From: Planctomycetes bacterium TMED75
GTDB lineage: Bacteria > Planctomycetota > Phycisphaerae > Phycisphaerales > SM1A02
Reading direction: 5' to 3'
DNA length: 64,000 nucleotides
NCBI GenBank assembly: GCA_002171655.1
Contig: NHEC01000014.1
Span: 1 to 64,000, forward strand
Below are positions 1 through 8,416 of this stretch, one piece after another (position 1 is the first letter of the stretch; each line of letters starts with the position of its first letter). A program made the position numbers and the translations under genes. Under the pieces are notes generated by a model that worked only from the letters and a program-made list of their open reading frames with translations, had not been told where the DNA came from and ran no database searches.

Positions 1-42
1 CCCGCCGTCGCCAATACCTTGGCGGCGGCCGGGTTTTTTTTT
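1..42 (+). terminator. Rho-independent terminator, copy 1
   Basis: A GC-rich inverted repeat begins at the first base: CCCGCCGTCGCCAA, a 4-base loop, then its complement with one G-U pair and one extra base, followed by nine T. It is almost identical to the terminator at 293-331. It should end a plus-strand transcript that starts left of the window. Confidence 0.8.
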
Positions 43-61
43 GCCTTCTCGGACTTTACCG

Positions 62-89
62 TTGGACTTTTCTGAAGTCGTGTTAATTT
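62..89 (+). promoter_or_regulatory. Possible sigma-70 promoter for candidate small RNA
   Basis: TTGGAC (62-67) and TAATTT (84-89) are separated by 16 bases just after the first terminator. This would start a transcript near 96-98. The match to the consensus is moderate and rests on inspection only. Confidence 0.35.
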
Positions 90-96
90 GTATTCA

Positions 97-331
97 GGAG
101 CTGAGGCAGAGCGTCTGCCAGCAAGAGAAAAGGGACAATCAAATAACCAGAGATCACGATGTGACGTAGTTCGAAGACGTCAGTATTCGGTTCTTGAACA
201 TGAGACCATGTTTCACGAGAACCGTCCTCACGCACTTAGTAAAGAGTGGCGGAGACTGGCCGACGAGACACACAAACGAACCACGACTCCCACCCGCCGT
301 CGCCAATAACTTGGCGGCGGTCGGGTTTTTT
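97..331 (+). ncRNA. Candidate structured small RNA between twin terminators
   Basis: About 235 bases lie between a promoter-like sequence and a strong terminator with no convincing protein frame. Three hairpins can be read directly: GGCAGA-GCG-TCTGCC at 105-119, TGACG...CGTCA near 162-181, and a long hairpin at 188-224 whose outer arms are CGGTTCT and AGAACCG and whose inner arms are TGAACAT and ATGTTTCA. The terminator forms the fourth. I looked for the hallmarks of tmRNA, RNase P RNA, SRP RNA and 6S RNA and did not recognise them. The 73-codon frame at 88-309 has no ribosome binding site. The twin terminator suggests a duplicated short transcription unit, but the first copy's body lies outside the window. 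Confidence 0.4.
293..331 (+). terminator. Rho-independent terminator, copy 2
   Basis: CCCGCCGTCGCCAA, loop TAAC, and the complementary arm TTGGCGGCGGTCGGG form a 14-bp stem with one bulged base and one G-U pair, followed by six T. It differs from the copy at 1-42 only in the loop and one stem base. Confidence 0.85.
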
Positions 332-710
332 GAATAGCTGGCCATCTTCAGACGTAACGCGCGGGGAACAGCGTATTCGAAGACCAGATCCAGACCACTT
401 AAAACAGGCTTTACTCAAACAGGCCCAGGAACAGATAAGCCCCGGACAAGAAGGCAGATAACGACAAAATATTCCTTCGAAAAGGGCCGAAAACCAAAAG
501 TACTCCGATGCCTTGAAGCCCGTGAAGAGGAGCATCATGCCTTTTTTGGGAATTCACGGACGTCAAGCTCGAAGGGATGGGCTACTCTTAAAGGTGGCCA
601 TGCAGCAATAAGGCGATCATTGCCTTCAGACTCACCCCACCCTCTCGAGTCGGTGGCCCACACAAGTGTACGAACAACAAAAGAGAACACAGTTTGTGGA
701 GAATCCCGTT
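332..710 (+). other. Intergenic stretch upstream of the first secreted protein
   Basis: No gene is supported here. A small inverted repeat AAGGC...GCCTT lies near 611-633. The GGAG at 698-701 is the ribosome binding site of the gene starting at 711. I could not find the TGGAC/TATAGT promoter seen before the next two secreted-protein genes. Confidence 0.5.
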
Positions 711-2129
711 TTGAACAAGAGAATCACAATTGCGAGTGCATTGATCGGATGTACGGCAGTCATGCTCGGCCATCTGAACTCCGATGCCATAGCATCCCGT
801 GGGACCACGGCTGGCACATTTCCCGACGTCATTGTTGGTTCACTCCACAACCATACGAGGTATGGAGAGTCTGGTGGCGTGACTGCCTTCTCAATCGGAA
901 CCGTCTCATGCAATCAAGGCAACGATTACCTCGAATGGGACGGGAACAACAACTTTCATCCGACCATCGGGCAGAACATGTACCGGGTCACCGAACTTGA
1001 GAACGGCTGCAGCCGAATCGATATGATCGGAATGAGTTGGCTCAAGCACGGTTTCTGCGCGCTCCAAGGAACACTCTGCGGATCTTGCGACAACTCAGGA
1101 GGCGGCGGTTGTGCTGATCGACTGGGTTGGAACTGCTCTGATCCCTACGACTCGTTCTACAACGGGCAACAAAGCAACCTTGGACCACGCAAGCCAGTCA
1201 ATGCCTCCACGGGTTACTTCCCCTACCCGTTCAGTGCTCCGGGCTTCGAGCCGTTGCTCGGTCGACGACTGCAAGTTCGCTCCGCGGATATGGATCCCAG
1301 CAACTACCCCCCAAGTACCAACTCATTCTTTGTGGAGGGCATGTACGTTCACCCTGAGGATGCGGTGGCATGCATGGGATTCAATAATGCGTCATACCGA
1401 CCCATTTCCATCAGTGGACTTGGAAACAACGGGTTCGACATCAATCTTGAAAGCTCCACCAGGCAGATGGAACCAGCCATCTTCGCTTGGAAGGAAGTCG
1501 ATCCCGAGGTGGAAATCACCGAAGTCACGCTCTCGAACTGCGCGCAGTCAGGGCTCAATGAAACCTTCTTCATCGGATCAAAGGTCTGTGAACTTGGTGG
1601 TGGCATGTGGCACTACGAGTACGCGGTCTACAACCTCGACTGCGACGTTGCGATTTCGAAGTTCGAAGTCCCGGCGACCATGTCAGCAAACGTCTCACAG
1701 AACCTCCCGAAGTACCACTCTGGCTCAGTGGTCAACATGGCAGCCTGGAATGACGGCATCGACTCATCCACCGGCATGATGTCGTGGTCTACCAAGAGCT
1801 TCGATGAGGATCAGGACGCGAATGCCATCCTTTGGAACTCGATGAATACGTTCAGCTTTGACACCAACAGCCCACCAGTTGAAGGTGAAGCCACCGTGGG
1901 ACTCTTCAAGACTGGTGAAGACATCCAGGTGAACATCATGGTTCCCAACGCGGAACCTGTCATCCCCTGCACCGGCGACCTCGACGGCGATTGCAGCGTT
2001 GATGGCATTGACCTGGCCCAAATCCTCGGAAACTGGGGTTTGTCCGGCGGTGACGTCAATGGTGACGGAAACACCAATGGCGAAGACCTGGCCACCGTAT
2101 TGGCCAACTGGGGTTGCGAGTGCGGCTGA
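711..2129 (+). CDS. Secreted protein with C-terminal dockerin-like repeats (paralogue 1)
   Basis: Predicted 472-residue exported protein of unknown function. I place the start at TTG 711, not GTG 666, because GGAG sits 9 bases upstream and the N-terminus then aligns residue by residue with the next gene (both reach N-S-D-A-x-A-S-R-G around residue 25-35). A hydrophobic N-terminal segment looks like a signal peptide. The body is Cys-, Gly- and aromatic-rich with conserved Cys pairs. Residues about 420-472 hold two EF-hand-like repeats (DLDGDCSVDG and DVNGDGNTNG, each followed by a helix ending in NWG), the arrangement of dockerin type I pairs. In planctomycetes such tails occur on many secreted proteins; their binding partner is not shown here. 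Body function unknown. Confidence 0.85.
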   Translation: MNKRITIASALIGCTAVMLGHLNSDAIASRGTTAGTFPDVIVGSLHNHTRYGESGGVTAFSIGTVSCNQGNDYLEWDGNNNFHPTIGQNMYRVTELENGCSRIDMIGMSWLKHGFCALQGTLCGSCDNSGGGGCADRLGWNCSDPYDSFYNGQQSNLGPRKPVNASTGYFPYPFSAPGFEPLLGRRLQVRSADMDPSNYPPSTNSFFVEGMYVHPEDAVACMGFNNASYRPISISGLGNNGFDINLESSTRQMEPAIFAWKEVDPEVEITEVTLSNCAQSGLNETFFIGSKVCELGGGMWHYEYAVYNLDCDVAISKFEVPATMSANVSQNLPKYHSGSVVNMAAWNDGIDSSTGMMSWSTKSFDEDQDANAILWNSMNTFSFDTNSPPVEGEATVGLFKTGEDIQVNIMVPNAEPVIPCTGDLDGDCSVDGIDLAQILGNWGLSGGDVNGDGNTNGEDLATVLANWGCECG

Positions 2130-2166
2130 GCCTGTAAAACAGTCGATTTATCACACCACCGACATC

Positions 2167-2198
2167 AAAGCGACGGCCAGAAATGGCCGTCGCTTTTC
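2167..2198 (+). terminator. Rho-independent terminator after paralogue 1
   Basis: AAAGCGACGGCC and GGCCGTCGCTTTT are separated by a 6-base loop, giving an 11-12 bp GC-rich stem with a short T tail, 37 bases after the stop codon. Confidence 0.85.
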
Positions 2199-2257
2199 AT
2201 TGAGACCGATGATTGGCCGCCTTTCAAGGCAACAGTGCCGTGAGCCTGATTCAAGCA

Positions 2258-2285
2258 TGGACAATCTGGTCTGAGGGTTTATAGT
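2258..2285 (+). promoter_or_regulatory. Promoter-like TGGACA-N16-TATAGT
   Basis: TGGACA (2258-2263) and TATAGT (2280-2285) are 16 bases apart, 78 bases before the start of the second secreted-protein gene. The same arrangement, TGGACC-N16-TATAGT, precedes the third gene at 4964-4991, which raises confidence in both. Confidence 0.55.
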
Positions 2286-2363
2286 GGGAATTCGAGCGAA
2301 CCCACACTCACCCCCCCCACGACCAAAAAAGAGCTCACTACATAGAGAATCTGGAGCCCCAAG

Positions 2364-4673
2364 ATGAATCTGAAGACTTCCATGCTTGCCACACTGTTCG
2401 GAGGCCTTGCGGTCACTGCCGGATACTGGAACTCTGATGCAGTCGCTTCGCGAGGAGCGGCATCCGGAACATTTCCTGATGTGATCATCGGCTCTCTTCC
2501 AGACGTCGCGAGTTACGGGACATCCGGAGGCATCAGTGCCTACTCAGTGGCAACCACTTCGTGCAATCAAGGGAATGACTACCTTCTCTGGGAGGCACAA
2601 AATAACAATCATCCCACCATTGGCCAGAACATGTATCGAGTGATCGAACTGCCCAACGGATGTACTCGAATCGAACACATCGGGATGAGTTGGCTCAAGC
2701 ACGGGTTCTGTGCACTTCAGCAAACCCTCTGCGGAAGTTGCAGCAACCCGTACGGTGGTGGCTGTTCGGACCGCCTCGGTTGGAACTGCTCGGATCCCTA
2801 TTCGGCAGGCAACAACGGGCAACAGTCAAACCTGGGCCCCCGAAATGAAGTGAACGCATCCACGGGCTACTTCCCTTTCCCGTTCAGCGCACCCGGCTAT
2901 CCAGCAGTGATTGGCAGAAGACTCAATGTGCTGACCGCAGACCTGGATCCCTCCACCTATCCAGACTCGACCTCTTCTTACTACGTGGAAGGCATGTACG
3001 TGCATCCACAAGATGCCGCAGCATGCATGGCATTCAACAATGCGGCCTATCGAGAGGTCAGTCGAAGCGGAACTGCTGCGGGCGGATACGACATCAACGT
3101 GACATCCACCACCAGGCAGTTGCTGCCCGGAATCTATGCCTGGCAGGAAGTTGACCCAGAAGTCACGATCACGGAGCACCAGATTTCCGACTGCAGTGTC
3201 TCGGGACTCAATGAGACGTTCTTCGTGGGTTCGAAGGTGTGCGATCTGGGCAATGGCATGTGGCACTATGAATACGCGGTCTACAACCTTGACTGCAATG
3301 ACGGGTTCCAGCGGTTTGAGGTCCCATTCAGTGGCACCTACATGAACAGCGAGCAAAGCTTTGCTGTCTACCACTCAGGCGAACCCTACTCGAACGCTTC
3401 CTGGGCAATCAGCAGTGAAAAGGCAGCGTCCGGACAACTTTCCTGGGCCTGCAAGCCATTTGCTACGGACCCCAACAGCAATGCTATTCGCTGGAACTCG
3501 ATGCACACTTTCAGCTTCGATACGGACACTCCACCCATTCCAGGTACGGCCAAGGTTGGCCTGTTTGAAAGTGGTACGGAACTCAGCATTGAAATCATTG
3601 TCCCAGAAACTCAGCAGCTCATTCAAATGAGTGCTGTCGGTTCTGTTCCAGAGTTCGTTACGCCCTCCGGACCGACGCTAAGTGTCCAGATCACCGAAGT
3701 TGAAGCCAATGGCTACGAAGACGGCAGTGCACAAGTCGTCTACAACACTGGTTCTGGAGAAGTGGCGCTGGCTCTTGCTCCCCAAGGCGGAGACGTCTAC
3801 TCTGCGACTCTTCCGGAACTCCCTTGCGGCGCCGATCTTGCCTGGTACTTCAGCGCAAACGACTCATCTGGCGCGACCAAGAATCTTCCGGCTGCAGGCG
3901 CATTCACGGCCACCATCGCGGATGGCATCAACCAAATCGCCAATGTGGACTTCAACATCTCTGCGGACTGGACCGTCTCCACCACTGCGACTGCCGGAGG
4001 CTGGGAGCGAGCGATTCCCTCCAACGACAGCACCTCGGTCGAAACGTGCAGCGCACCCGGAAGCGATAGCGACGGCAGTGGCCACGCCTATGTCACAGGC
4101 AACGGCGTCTCCGAAGCTGCCTGCGCCCTCGACATCGATGGCGGATCGACCATTCTGACTTCTGCGGTCTACGACGTTGACAGTCCGGACACTGATCTGA
4201 GCTTTGACTGGTGGTTCGACAACACCAGCTCGAACAACACCGAATACGACGACGTCTTCCTGATCGAGATCAGTGGAGATTCGGGTTCCAGCTGGACTGA
4301 GCTCGCCAGTATCTCAAACGGAAACAGTGCACAGACCGGCTGGACGACCAGCACCTGGCGAGTCGGCGACTACGTGACCGTCACCTCTGGGCTCAGGATT
4401 CGCTGGACTGCCAGCGACAACGATCCGGGCTCGGTGGTTGAGGCGGGTGTCGATGCATTCAAGCTCGTGGCACTCAGTTGTGGGGGTGATTCTCCAGAAT
4501 GCATCGCCGACCTTGATGGTGACAATGAAGTCGGTGGTACAGATCTGACTGAAATCCTTGCCAGCTGGGGCGCGACTGGAACCGACGCTTCCGGTGACCT
4601 GAATGGCGATGAACTCGTCAATGGCCTCGACCTTGCAATCGTCCTTGCAAACTGGGGATCATGCCCTAAGTGA
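2364..4673 (+). CDS. Secreted protein with C-terminal dockerin-like repeats (paralogue 2, extended)
   Basis: Predicted 769-residue exported protein, unknown function. ATG 2364 has GGAG 8 bases upstream and a signal-peptide-like N-terminus. Residues 1 to about 400 are closely related to the gene at 711-2129, so the two are a tandem duplication. After that it carries two additions: a beta-rich Ig-like segment (about 410-530) and a segment (about 550-710) ending in an FDWWFD...W...GLRIRWTASD pattern typical of beta-sandwich, jelly-roll-like secreted domains. Residues 713-769 are the paired EF-hand repeat (DLDGDNEVGG, DLNGDELVNG) with terminal NWG. The extra domains could bind carbohydrate or protein; the sequence does not decide this. 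Confidence 0.87.
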   Translation: MNLKTSMLATLFGGLAVTAGYWNSDAVASRGAASGTFPDVIIGSLPDVASYGTSGGISAYSVATTSCNQGNDYLLWEAQNNNHPTIGQNMYRVIELPNGCTRIEHIGMSWLKHGFCALQQTLCGSCSNPYGGGCSDRLGWNCSDPYSAGNNGQQSNLGPRNEVNASTGYFPFPFSAPGYPAVIGRRLNVLTADLDPSTYPDSTSSYYVEGMYVHPQDAAACMAFNNAAYREVSRSGTAAGGYDINVTSTTRQLLPGIYAWQEVDPEVTITEHQISDCSVSGLNETFFVGSKVCDLGNGMWHYEYAVYNLDCNDGFQRFEVPFSGTYMNSEQSFAVYHSGEPYSNASWAISSEKAASGQLSWACKPFATDPNSNAIRWNSMHTFSFDTDTPPIPGTAKVGLFESGTELSIEIIVPETQQLIQMSAVGSVPEFVTPSGPTLSVQITEVEANGYEDGSAQVVYNTGSGEVALALAPQGGDVYSATLPELPCGADLAWYFSANDSSGATKNLPAAGAFTATIADGINQIANVDFNISADWTVSTTATAGGWERAIPSNDSTSVETCSAPGSDSDGSGHAYVTGNGVSEAACALDIDGGSTILTSAVYDVDSPDTDLSFDWWFDNTSSNNTEYDDVFLIEISGDSGSSWTELASISNGNSAQTGWTTSTWRVGDYVTVTSGLRIRWTASDNDPGSVVEAGVDAFKLVALSCGGDSPECIADLDGDNEVGGTDLTEILASWGATGTDASGDLNGDELVNGLDLAIVLANWGSCPK

Positions 4674-5096
4674 TCCGAATCGAGGGCACCGAACCCTGGT
4701 CCCCGACCTTGGTCAAGAATGAGACCACGCTGGTTTCTGCTGCGCAGAGTTGAGTTTTCAAGTGAAGCCTCGTTCGAGGAACCTCCCAACAGAGGCCTGT
4801 TCAGCAGTCCCGAGCTGTAGATAGGGGGAGTCTCCGGTCATTGACTTTGGCCTACCGGACTCCAGCTGGCAGGTGGTGGATGCCATACAAGCGATGTACG
4901 TGGTTCCAGAGCCAGCTCAAGTGGATTGACCGGGGCAAAAGGCACCGGGAAAGAACTTCTTCGTGGACCAACGAACAGCCGGGGCTATAGTTGAGTAGGA
5001 ACAGAGGAGATCTTCTGAAGCTGTTCATTTCCAGAGAATCCGACCCCTCTGCCTTCCACCGCCCAATTCACGGATAAATCAGGAGATCAGAACTCC
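4674..5096 (+). other. Intergenic stretch between secreted-protein genes
   Basis: No gene is supported. An imperfect inverted repeat lies at about 4826-4862 (GGAGTC..CCGGT and ACCGGACTCC, with a 2-base bulge) but lacks a T run, so it is not a clear terminator. The promoter-like sequence for the next gene is at 4964-4991, and GGAG lies close before its ATG. Confidence 0.45.
4964..4991 (+). promoter_or_regulatory. Promoter-like TGGACC-N16-TATAGT
   Basis: TGGACC (4964-4969) and TATAGT (4986-4991) are 16 bases apart, about 105 bases before the metalloprotease gene. Only one base in the two hexamers differs from the motif at 2258-2285. Confidence 0.55.
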
Positions 5097-7418
5097 ATGA
5101 ATTTAAATGCTCTAACCGTCCTCGGAGCTGGAACGCTGCTGGCTGTCTGCGGATCGCTCTTCGCACAACAGGATCGGATCCCGCTGGTGGGCGGTCTCTC
5201 CCAGCTGGAGCAGTTGGAGCTCCCGGGAACCGTCCCCCACGATTTGATCGAGATTGAACTCCCAGAGGGTCTCCCCTTGAAGTTCAACGCCGAAGTTCGC
5301 ATTGAAGGCATCAACCACACCCTGGAGCTCACCAGACACAGCATGCGTGCCGGTGATTTCACCATTCTTGTCGACGACGGACTTCAGCTCAATCGAATCG
5401 AGCCACCACCGGCTGCTACCTACAAAGGAACCGTTGAAGGCAGAGAGGAAACCGCTGTGCGGGGCTCCCTGCTCGAGGACGGCCTCCATGTCATAGTGGA
5501 CCTAGGTGAACAAGGTGGAACCTGGTTTGTCCAACCACTCGCTTCACTGGCAGACGACGCACTCAGACTCCCGGAGAACCCAAGTGAAAAGACTCATGTA
5601 GTCCTGACTGATCAATTCCAGCTTCCGGAAGGGTATGGCTGCGGAAACGACCTGTATGACCTTGGCGAACCGGTCGAGACTCAGGACAACGGTGACGGAA
5701 GCCTTGCGGGTGGAAACCTCTACCTGGTGGAAGTAGGCAGTGATACCGACTACGAATTCTTTGTCAAGAACGGATCGAGCATCACCAATACCATCAATGA
5801 TGTTGAGCTGATGTGGTCGATTACGGAAATTGTCTACGAACGAGATGTCTCCATCGTCTTCGAACTCTCGACGATCGTCGTGCGCGCCAGTGTCAATGAC
5901 CCGTGGTCCGACTCGACGGATTCATCGGTCATTCTCAATGCCTTTCGGAATCGCTGGAACAATTCCGGAAACGACGAATATCGAATCAAGCGAGATGTTG
6001 CACACATCTTCACGGGCAAGAACATTGCCAATTCAATCCTGGGACTGGCAACCGTGGGTGTTGTCTGCAACCAGTCCTTTGCTTATGCAATGGTCGAAAG
6101 CCGATGGACGAGCAATCTCACCTTGAGATCAGCCGTCACCGCCCATGAGCTGGGCCACAATTTCAATGCTCCACACTGCGATACGACGAGTTCATGCAGC
6201 GGATCCTGCCGCATCATGTGCTCGGGCGTGGGTGCCTGCGGCTCAATCTCAGGATCGAATTTCAAGTTTGAAGAGTGCGCGCAGGGCTTCATAATCAATT
6301 ACAGAAATTCAGTGTCTTGCGACACGATCTTCACCGAACTGCTTCCACTTCCATTCAGTGCTGATTTCGAATCTGGAAGCTATCCGTCCTCCTCCATCTG
6401 GTCATTCAACAAGGGTGGAGTACACAGCACCGGGGGAGTGAATGAACCCAGCGGAATTCGGGCACTCAATCTGGACTCGGTTGATGGCGGAGACTATTCA
6501 GACGATGAGATCCGAACCACCACATTCAGTGCTTCGGGGTTCGGACCCATGTGGCTGAGCTTCTACTCGCAACACAGGTCAGTGGAGGCTGGTGAGAAAC
6601 TGATCGTTGAATATGAAGCGGGTGGCAATGAGTGGATTCTCATTGATGAAATCATCTCCGATGGTACGACCCAGAGTGAATTCCAATTTCATGAATACCT
6701 TCTGGATGAGAGCGCACAGTCAAATCGTTTCAGACTTCGATTCCGTACCGACGGAGACGAACTCAACGATGACTGGTACATCGACAAGGTGGAGATTGAT
6801 GACTCTCCGGAAGAACCGGTGGTGGATCCGCCCGCTAACGATGAGTGTGTCAATTCGATCATCATCTCAGATGGTGCGACCACCTTCACAACTTTGGGAG
6901 CCACGGATTCGGATCCGGGACTCAACGCCTCCTGTGATGAAGGCAATGGCTACGAGATGAAGAAAGATGTGTGGTTCAGATACACCACCAGCTGTGGTCA
7001 GCTCATGACAATCACTACCTGTGGCAACACAGCTCTTGATACGCGCATCGCAATCTACGATGCGGGACAAGGGTGTCCCTTCAATGAAGCCTCATTGGTT
7101 GCCTGCAGCGACGACTCGGAAGAGTGTGGTGATGATGCCTATGTGGAAGTCAGAAGTGACGAAAACGCACTTCTTCTGATCCGGGTGGGCACCCAATCCG
7201 GTGAATCAGCTGAAAACCAGATCCTTGTGGTCACCTGCACCCCTTACCCCGTCGAATGCCCGGGTGATTTCGATAACAGCGGGACAATCGATGGTGCCGA
7301 CCTCAGCTATCTGCTGGCTGCCTGGGGTGGTAGCGGCGGCGACTTGACCGACGACGGTATCACCGATGGGCAGGACCTCAGTGTGATTCTCGCCGGATGG
7401 GGAGTCTGCCAGAACTGA
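5097..7418 (+). CDS. Secreted metzincin-type zinc metalloprotease with dockerin-like tail
   Basis: Predicted 773-residue exported zinc endopeptidase. Residues 1-24 form a signal peptide ending near F-A-Q. Residues about 25-190 look like a propeptide. The catalytic domain (about 200-405) carries HELGHNFNAPH at 350-360, which fits the metzincin zinc motif HExxHxxGxxH with Asn in place of the usual Gly, and a Met-turn candidate at M374 in a Cys-rich segment. Known reprolysin-like (M12-type) proteases share this layout. A beta-sandwich segment (about 420-585) and a prepeptidase C-terminal-like segment (about 590-715) follow. Residues 721-773 are the paired EF-hand dockerin-like tail shared with the two upstream genes. 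Substrate unknown; the shared tail suggests a common anchoring or export fate. Confidence 0.9.
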   Translation: MNLNALTVLGAGTLLAVCGSLFAQQDRIPLVGGLSQLEQLELPGTVPHDLIEIELPEGLPLKFNAEVRIEGINHTLELTRHSMRAGDFTILVDDGLQLNRIEPPPAATYKGTVEGREETAVRGSLLEDGLHVIVDLGEQGGTWFVQPLASLADDALRLPENPSEKTHVVLTDQFQLPEGYGCGNDLYDLGEPVETQDNGDGSLAGGNLYLVEVGSDTDYEFFVKNGSSITNTINDVELMWSITEIVYERDVSIVFELSTIVVRASVNDPWSDSTDSSVILNAFRNRWNNSGNDEYRIKRDVAHIFTGKNIANSILGLATVGVVCNQSFAYAMVESRWTSNLTLRSAVTAHELGHNFNAPHCDTTSSCSGSCRIMCSGVGACGSISGSNFKFEECAQGFIINYRNSVSCDTIFTELLPLPFSADFESGSYPSSSIWSFNKGGVHSTGGVNEPSGIRALNLDSVDGGDYSDDEIRTTTFSASGFGPMWLSFYSQHRSVEAGEKLIVEYEAGGNEWILIDEIISDGTTQSEFQFHEYLLDESAQSNRFRLRFRTDGDELNDDWYIDKVEIDDSPEEPVVDPPANDECVNSIIISDGATTFTTLGATDSDPGLNASCDEGNGYEMKKDVWFRYTTSCGQLMTITTCGNTALDTRIAIYDAGQGCPFNEASLVACSDDSEECGDDAYVEVRSDENALLLIRVGTQSGESAENQILVVTCTPYPVECPGDFDNSGTIDGADLSYLLAAWGGSGGDLTDDGITDGQDLSVILAGWGVCQN

Positions 7419-7445
7419 CCGCGAAAAGACAATGCCCTTTGAACG

Positions 7446-7480
7446 CGAGCGCTCCACTGAAGTCGGGCGCTCGTATTCTT
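7446..7480 (+). terminator. Probable terminator after metalloprotease
   Basis: CGAGCGC (7446-7452) and GCGCTCG (7467-7473) form a 7-bp stem with a 14-base loop followed by TATTCTT. The T tract is weak. It lies between convergent genes. Confidence 0.45.
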
Positions 7481-7519
7481 GATGGGATTTGCGTACTCGC
7501 GTACAGGCCCCTGACGGAA

Positions 7520-8416
7520 TCAGGAACTGGACCGGGACCTGGTTGGCTGGACTGCTGGAGTCTTGACCACTGCCGCAGGGATCGAACCCAGAAGGTCTTC
7601 TTCGTAACTGGTTTCAATCTTTCGCTGAGTCAGAGGGCCGTCTGCATCCCCGCGAAGGAACTGTCGGATGAGCCGATCATCCTCGGACAACTCAGTTGCT
7701 TCGGCATCGGACTTGATTCGCAGGGCGTCAAAGTCGTCTCGAGTACCGATTCGAAGCACACGTCCCTTATCCAGCATGCACATTCGGTCAGCGATGGTGA
7801 ACGCAGAATCCATTTCATGGGTCACCACTACGCTGGTGACCCCCAGCTTCTTGGTGAGATCAAGCATGAGTTGATCAATCTCCGCGGAAGTGACCGGATC
7901 CAGCCCAGCAGAAGGTTCGTCGTAAAAGAGGATCTGAGGATCAAGCGCAAGGGCTCTTGCGAGTCCTGCACGCTTCTTCATTCCACCCGAAATCTGGGAT
8001 GGAAACTTGTTGGCGTGCTCTCGGAGACCAACAAGTTCAAGCTTGATCTTCACCTGGATGTCGATGATGTTCGCATCCAGATCCGTGTGCTCGTGCAGGG
8101 GAAGTGAGACGTTGTCTGCAATGGTCATCGAATTGAAGAGCGCACCCGACTGAAAAAGGATGCCAAACTTCTTGCGGGTCTCATTGAGGTGGTCTTCGTC
8201 GAGTTGATTGACGTCTTGTCCAAACAGTTCAACACTTCCTGAAGTTGGAGGAAAAGAGCCGACCATCATTCGGAGGATCGTCGATTTTCCACAACCGGAC
8301 CCACCCATAACGACCATGGTCTCACCCCGAGTCACGTCGAGGTTGACTCCGGAGAGAACAGTCTGCGTGCCGAACTTCTTGACCAGCTCTTTAGTTCGGA
8401 TGATTGTTTCAGCCAC
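7520..8416 (-). CDS. ABC transporter ATP-binding protein, MlaF-like
   Basis: Predicted 298-residue cytoplasmic ATPase of the MlaF/Ttg2A branch, whose known members power lipid transport between membranes. I choose GTG 8416: GAGG lies 9 bases upstream, the start overlaps the preceding stop by 8 bases, and homologous sequence begins there. Walker A is GGSGCGKST; the signature ISGGMKKRAGLARAL and Walker B LFYDEPSAGLD are the form typical of MlaF proteins. An unusual Ser/Thr/Pro-rich tail of about 40 residues follows. No MlaE permease or MlaD protein lies next to it; the two genes upstream encode small membrane proteins instead, so the transported substrate is not certain. Confidence 0.85.
   Translation of the reverse strand: MAETIIRTKELVKKFGTQTVLSGVNLDVTRGETMVVMGGSGCGKSTILRMMVGSFPPTSGSVELFGQDVNQLDEDHLNETRKKFGILFQSGALFNSMTIADNVSLPLHEHTDLDANIIDIQVKIKLELVGLREHANKFPSQISGGMKKRAGLARALALDPQILFYDEPSAGLDPVTSAEIDQLMLDLTKKLGVTSVVVTHEMDSAFTIADRMCMLDKGRVLRIGTRDDFDALRIKSDAEATELSEDDRLIRQFLRGDADGPLTQRKIETSYEEDLLGSIPAAVVKTPAVQPTRSRSSS

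Noticed and set aside
88-309. 73-codon open frame in the candidate small RNA
   Set aside because: No ribosome binding site, Arg-rich composition typical of chance frames, and it overlaps hairpins and runs into the terminator.
246-461. 71-codon open frame after the first region
   Set aside because: It reads straight through the terminator at 293-331 and has no protein family resemblance.
4826-4862. Terminator after paralogue 2
   Set aside because: The inverted repeat has a 2-base bulge, a long loop and no T tract on either strand.
711-7418. Cellulosome from the dockerin-like tails
   Set aside because: No glycoside hydrolase, cohesin or scaffoldin is present; similar tails are common on unrelated planctomycete secreted proteins.
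7397-8107. 236-codon plus-strand frame
   Set aside because: It is antisense to the MlaF-like ATPase, whose Walker and signature motifs are clear on the minus strand.
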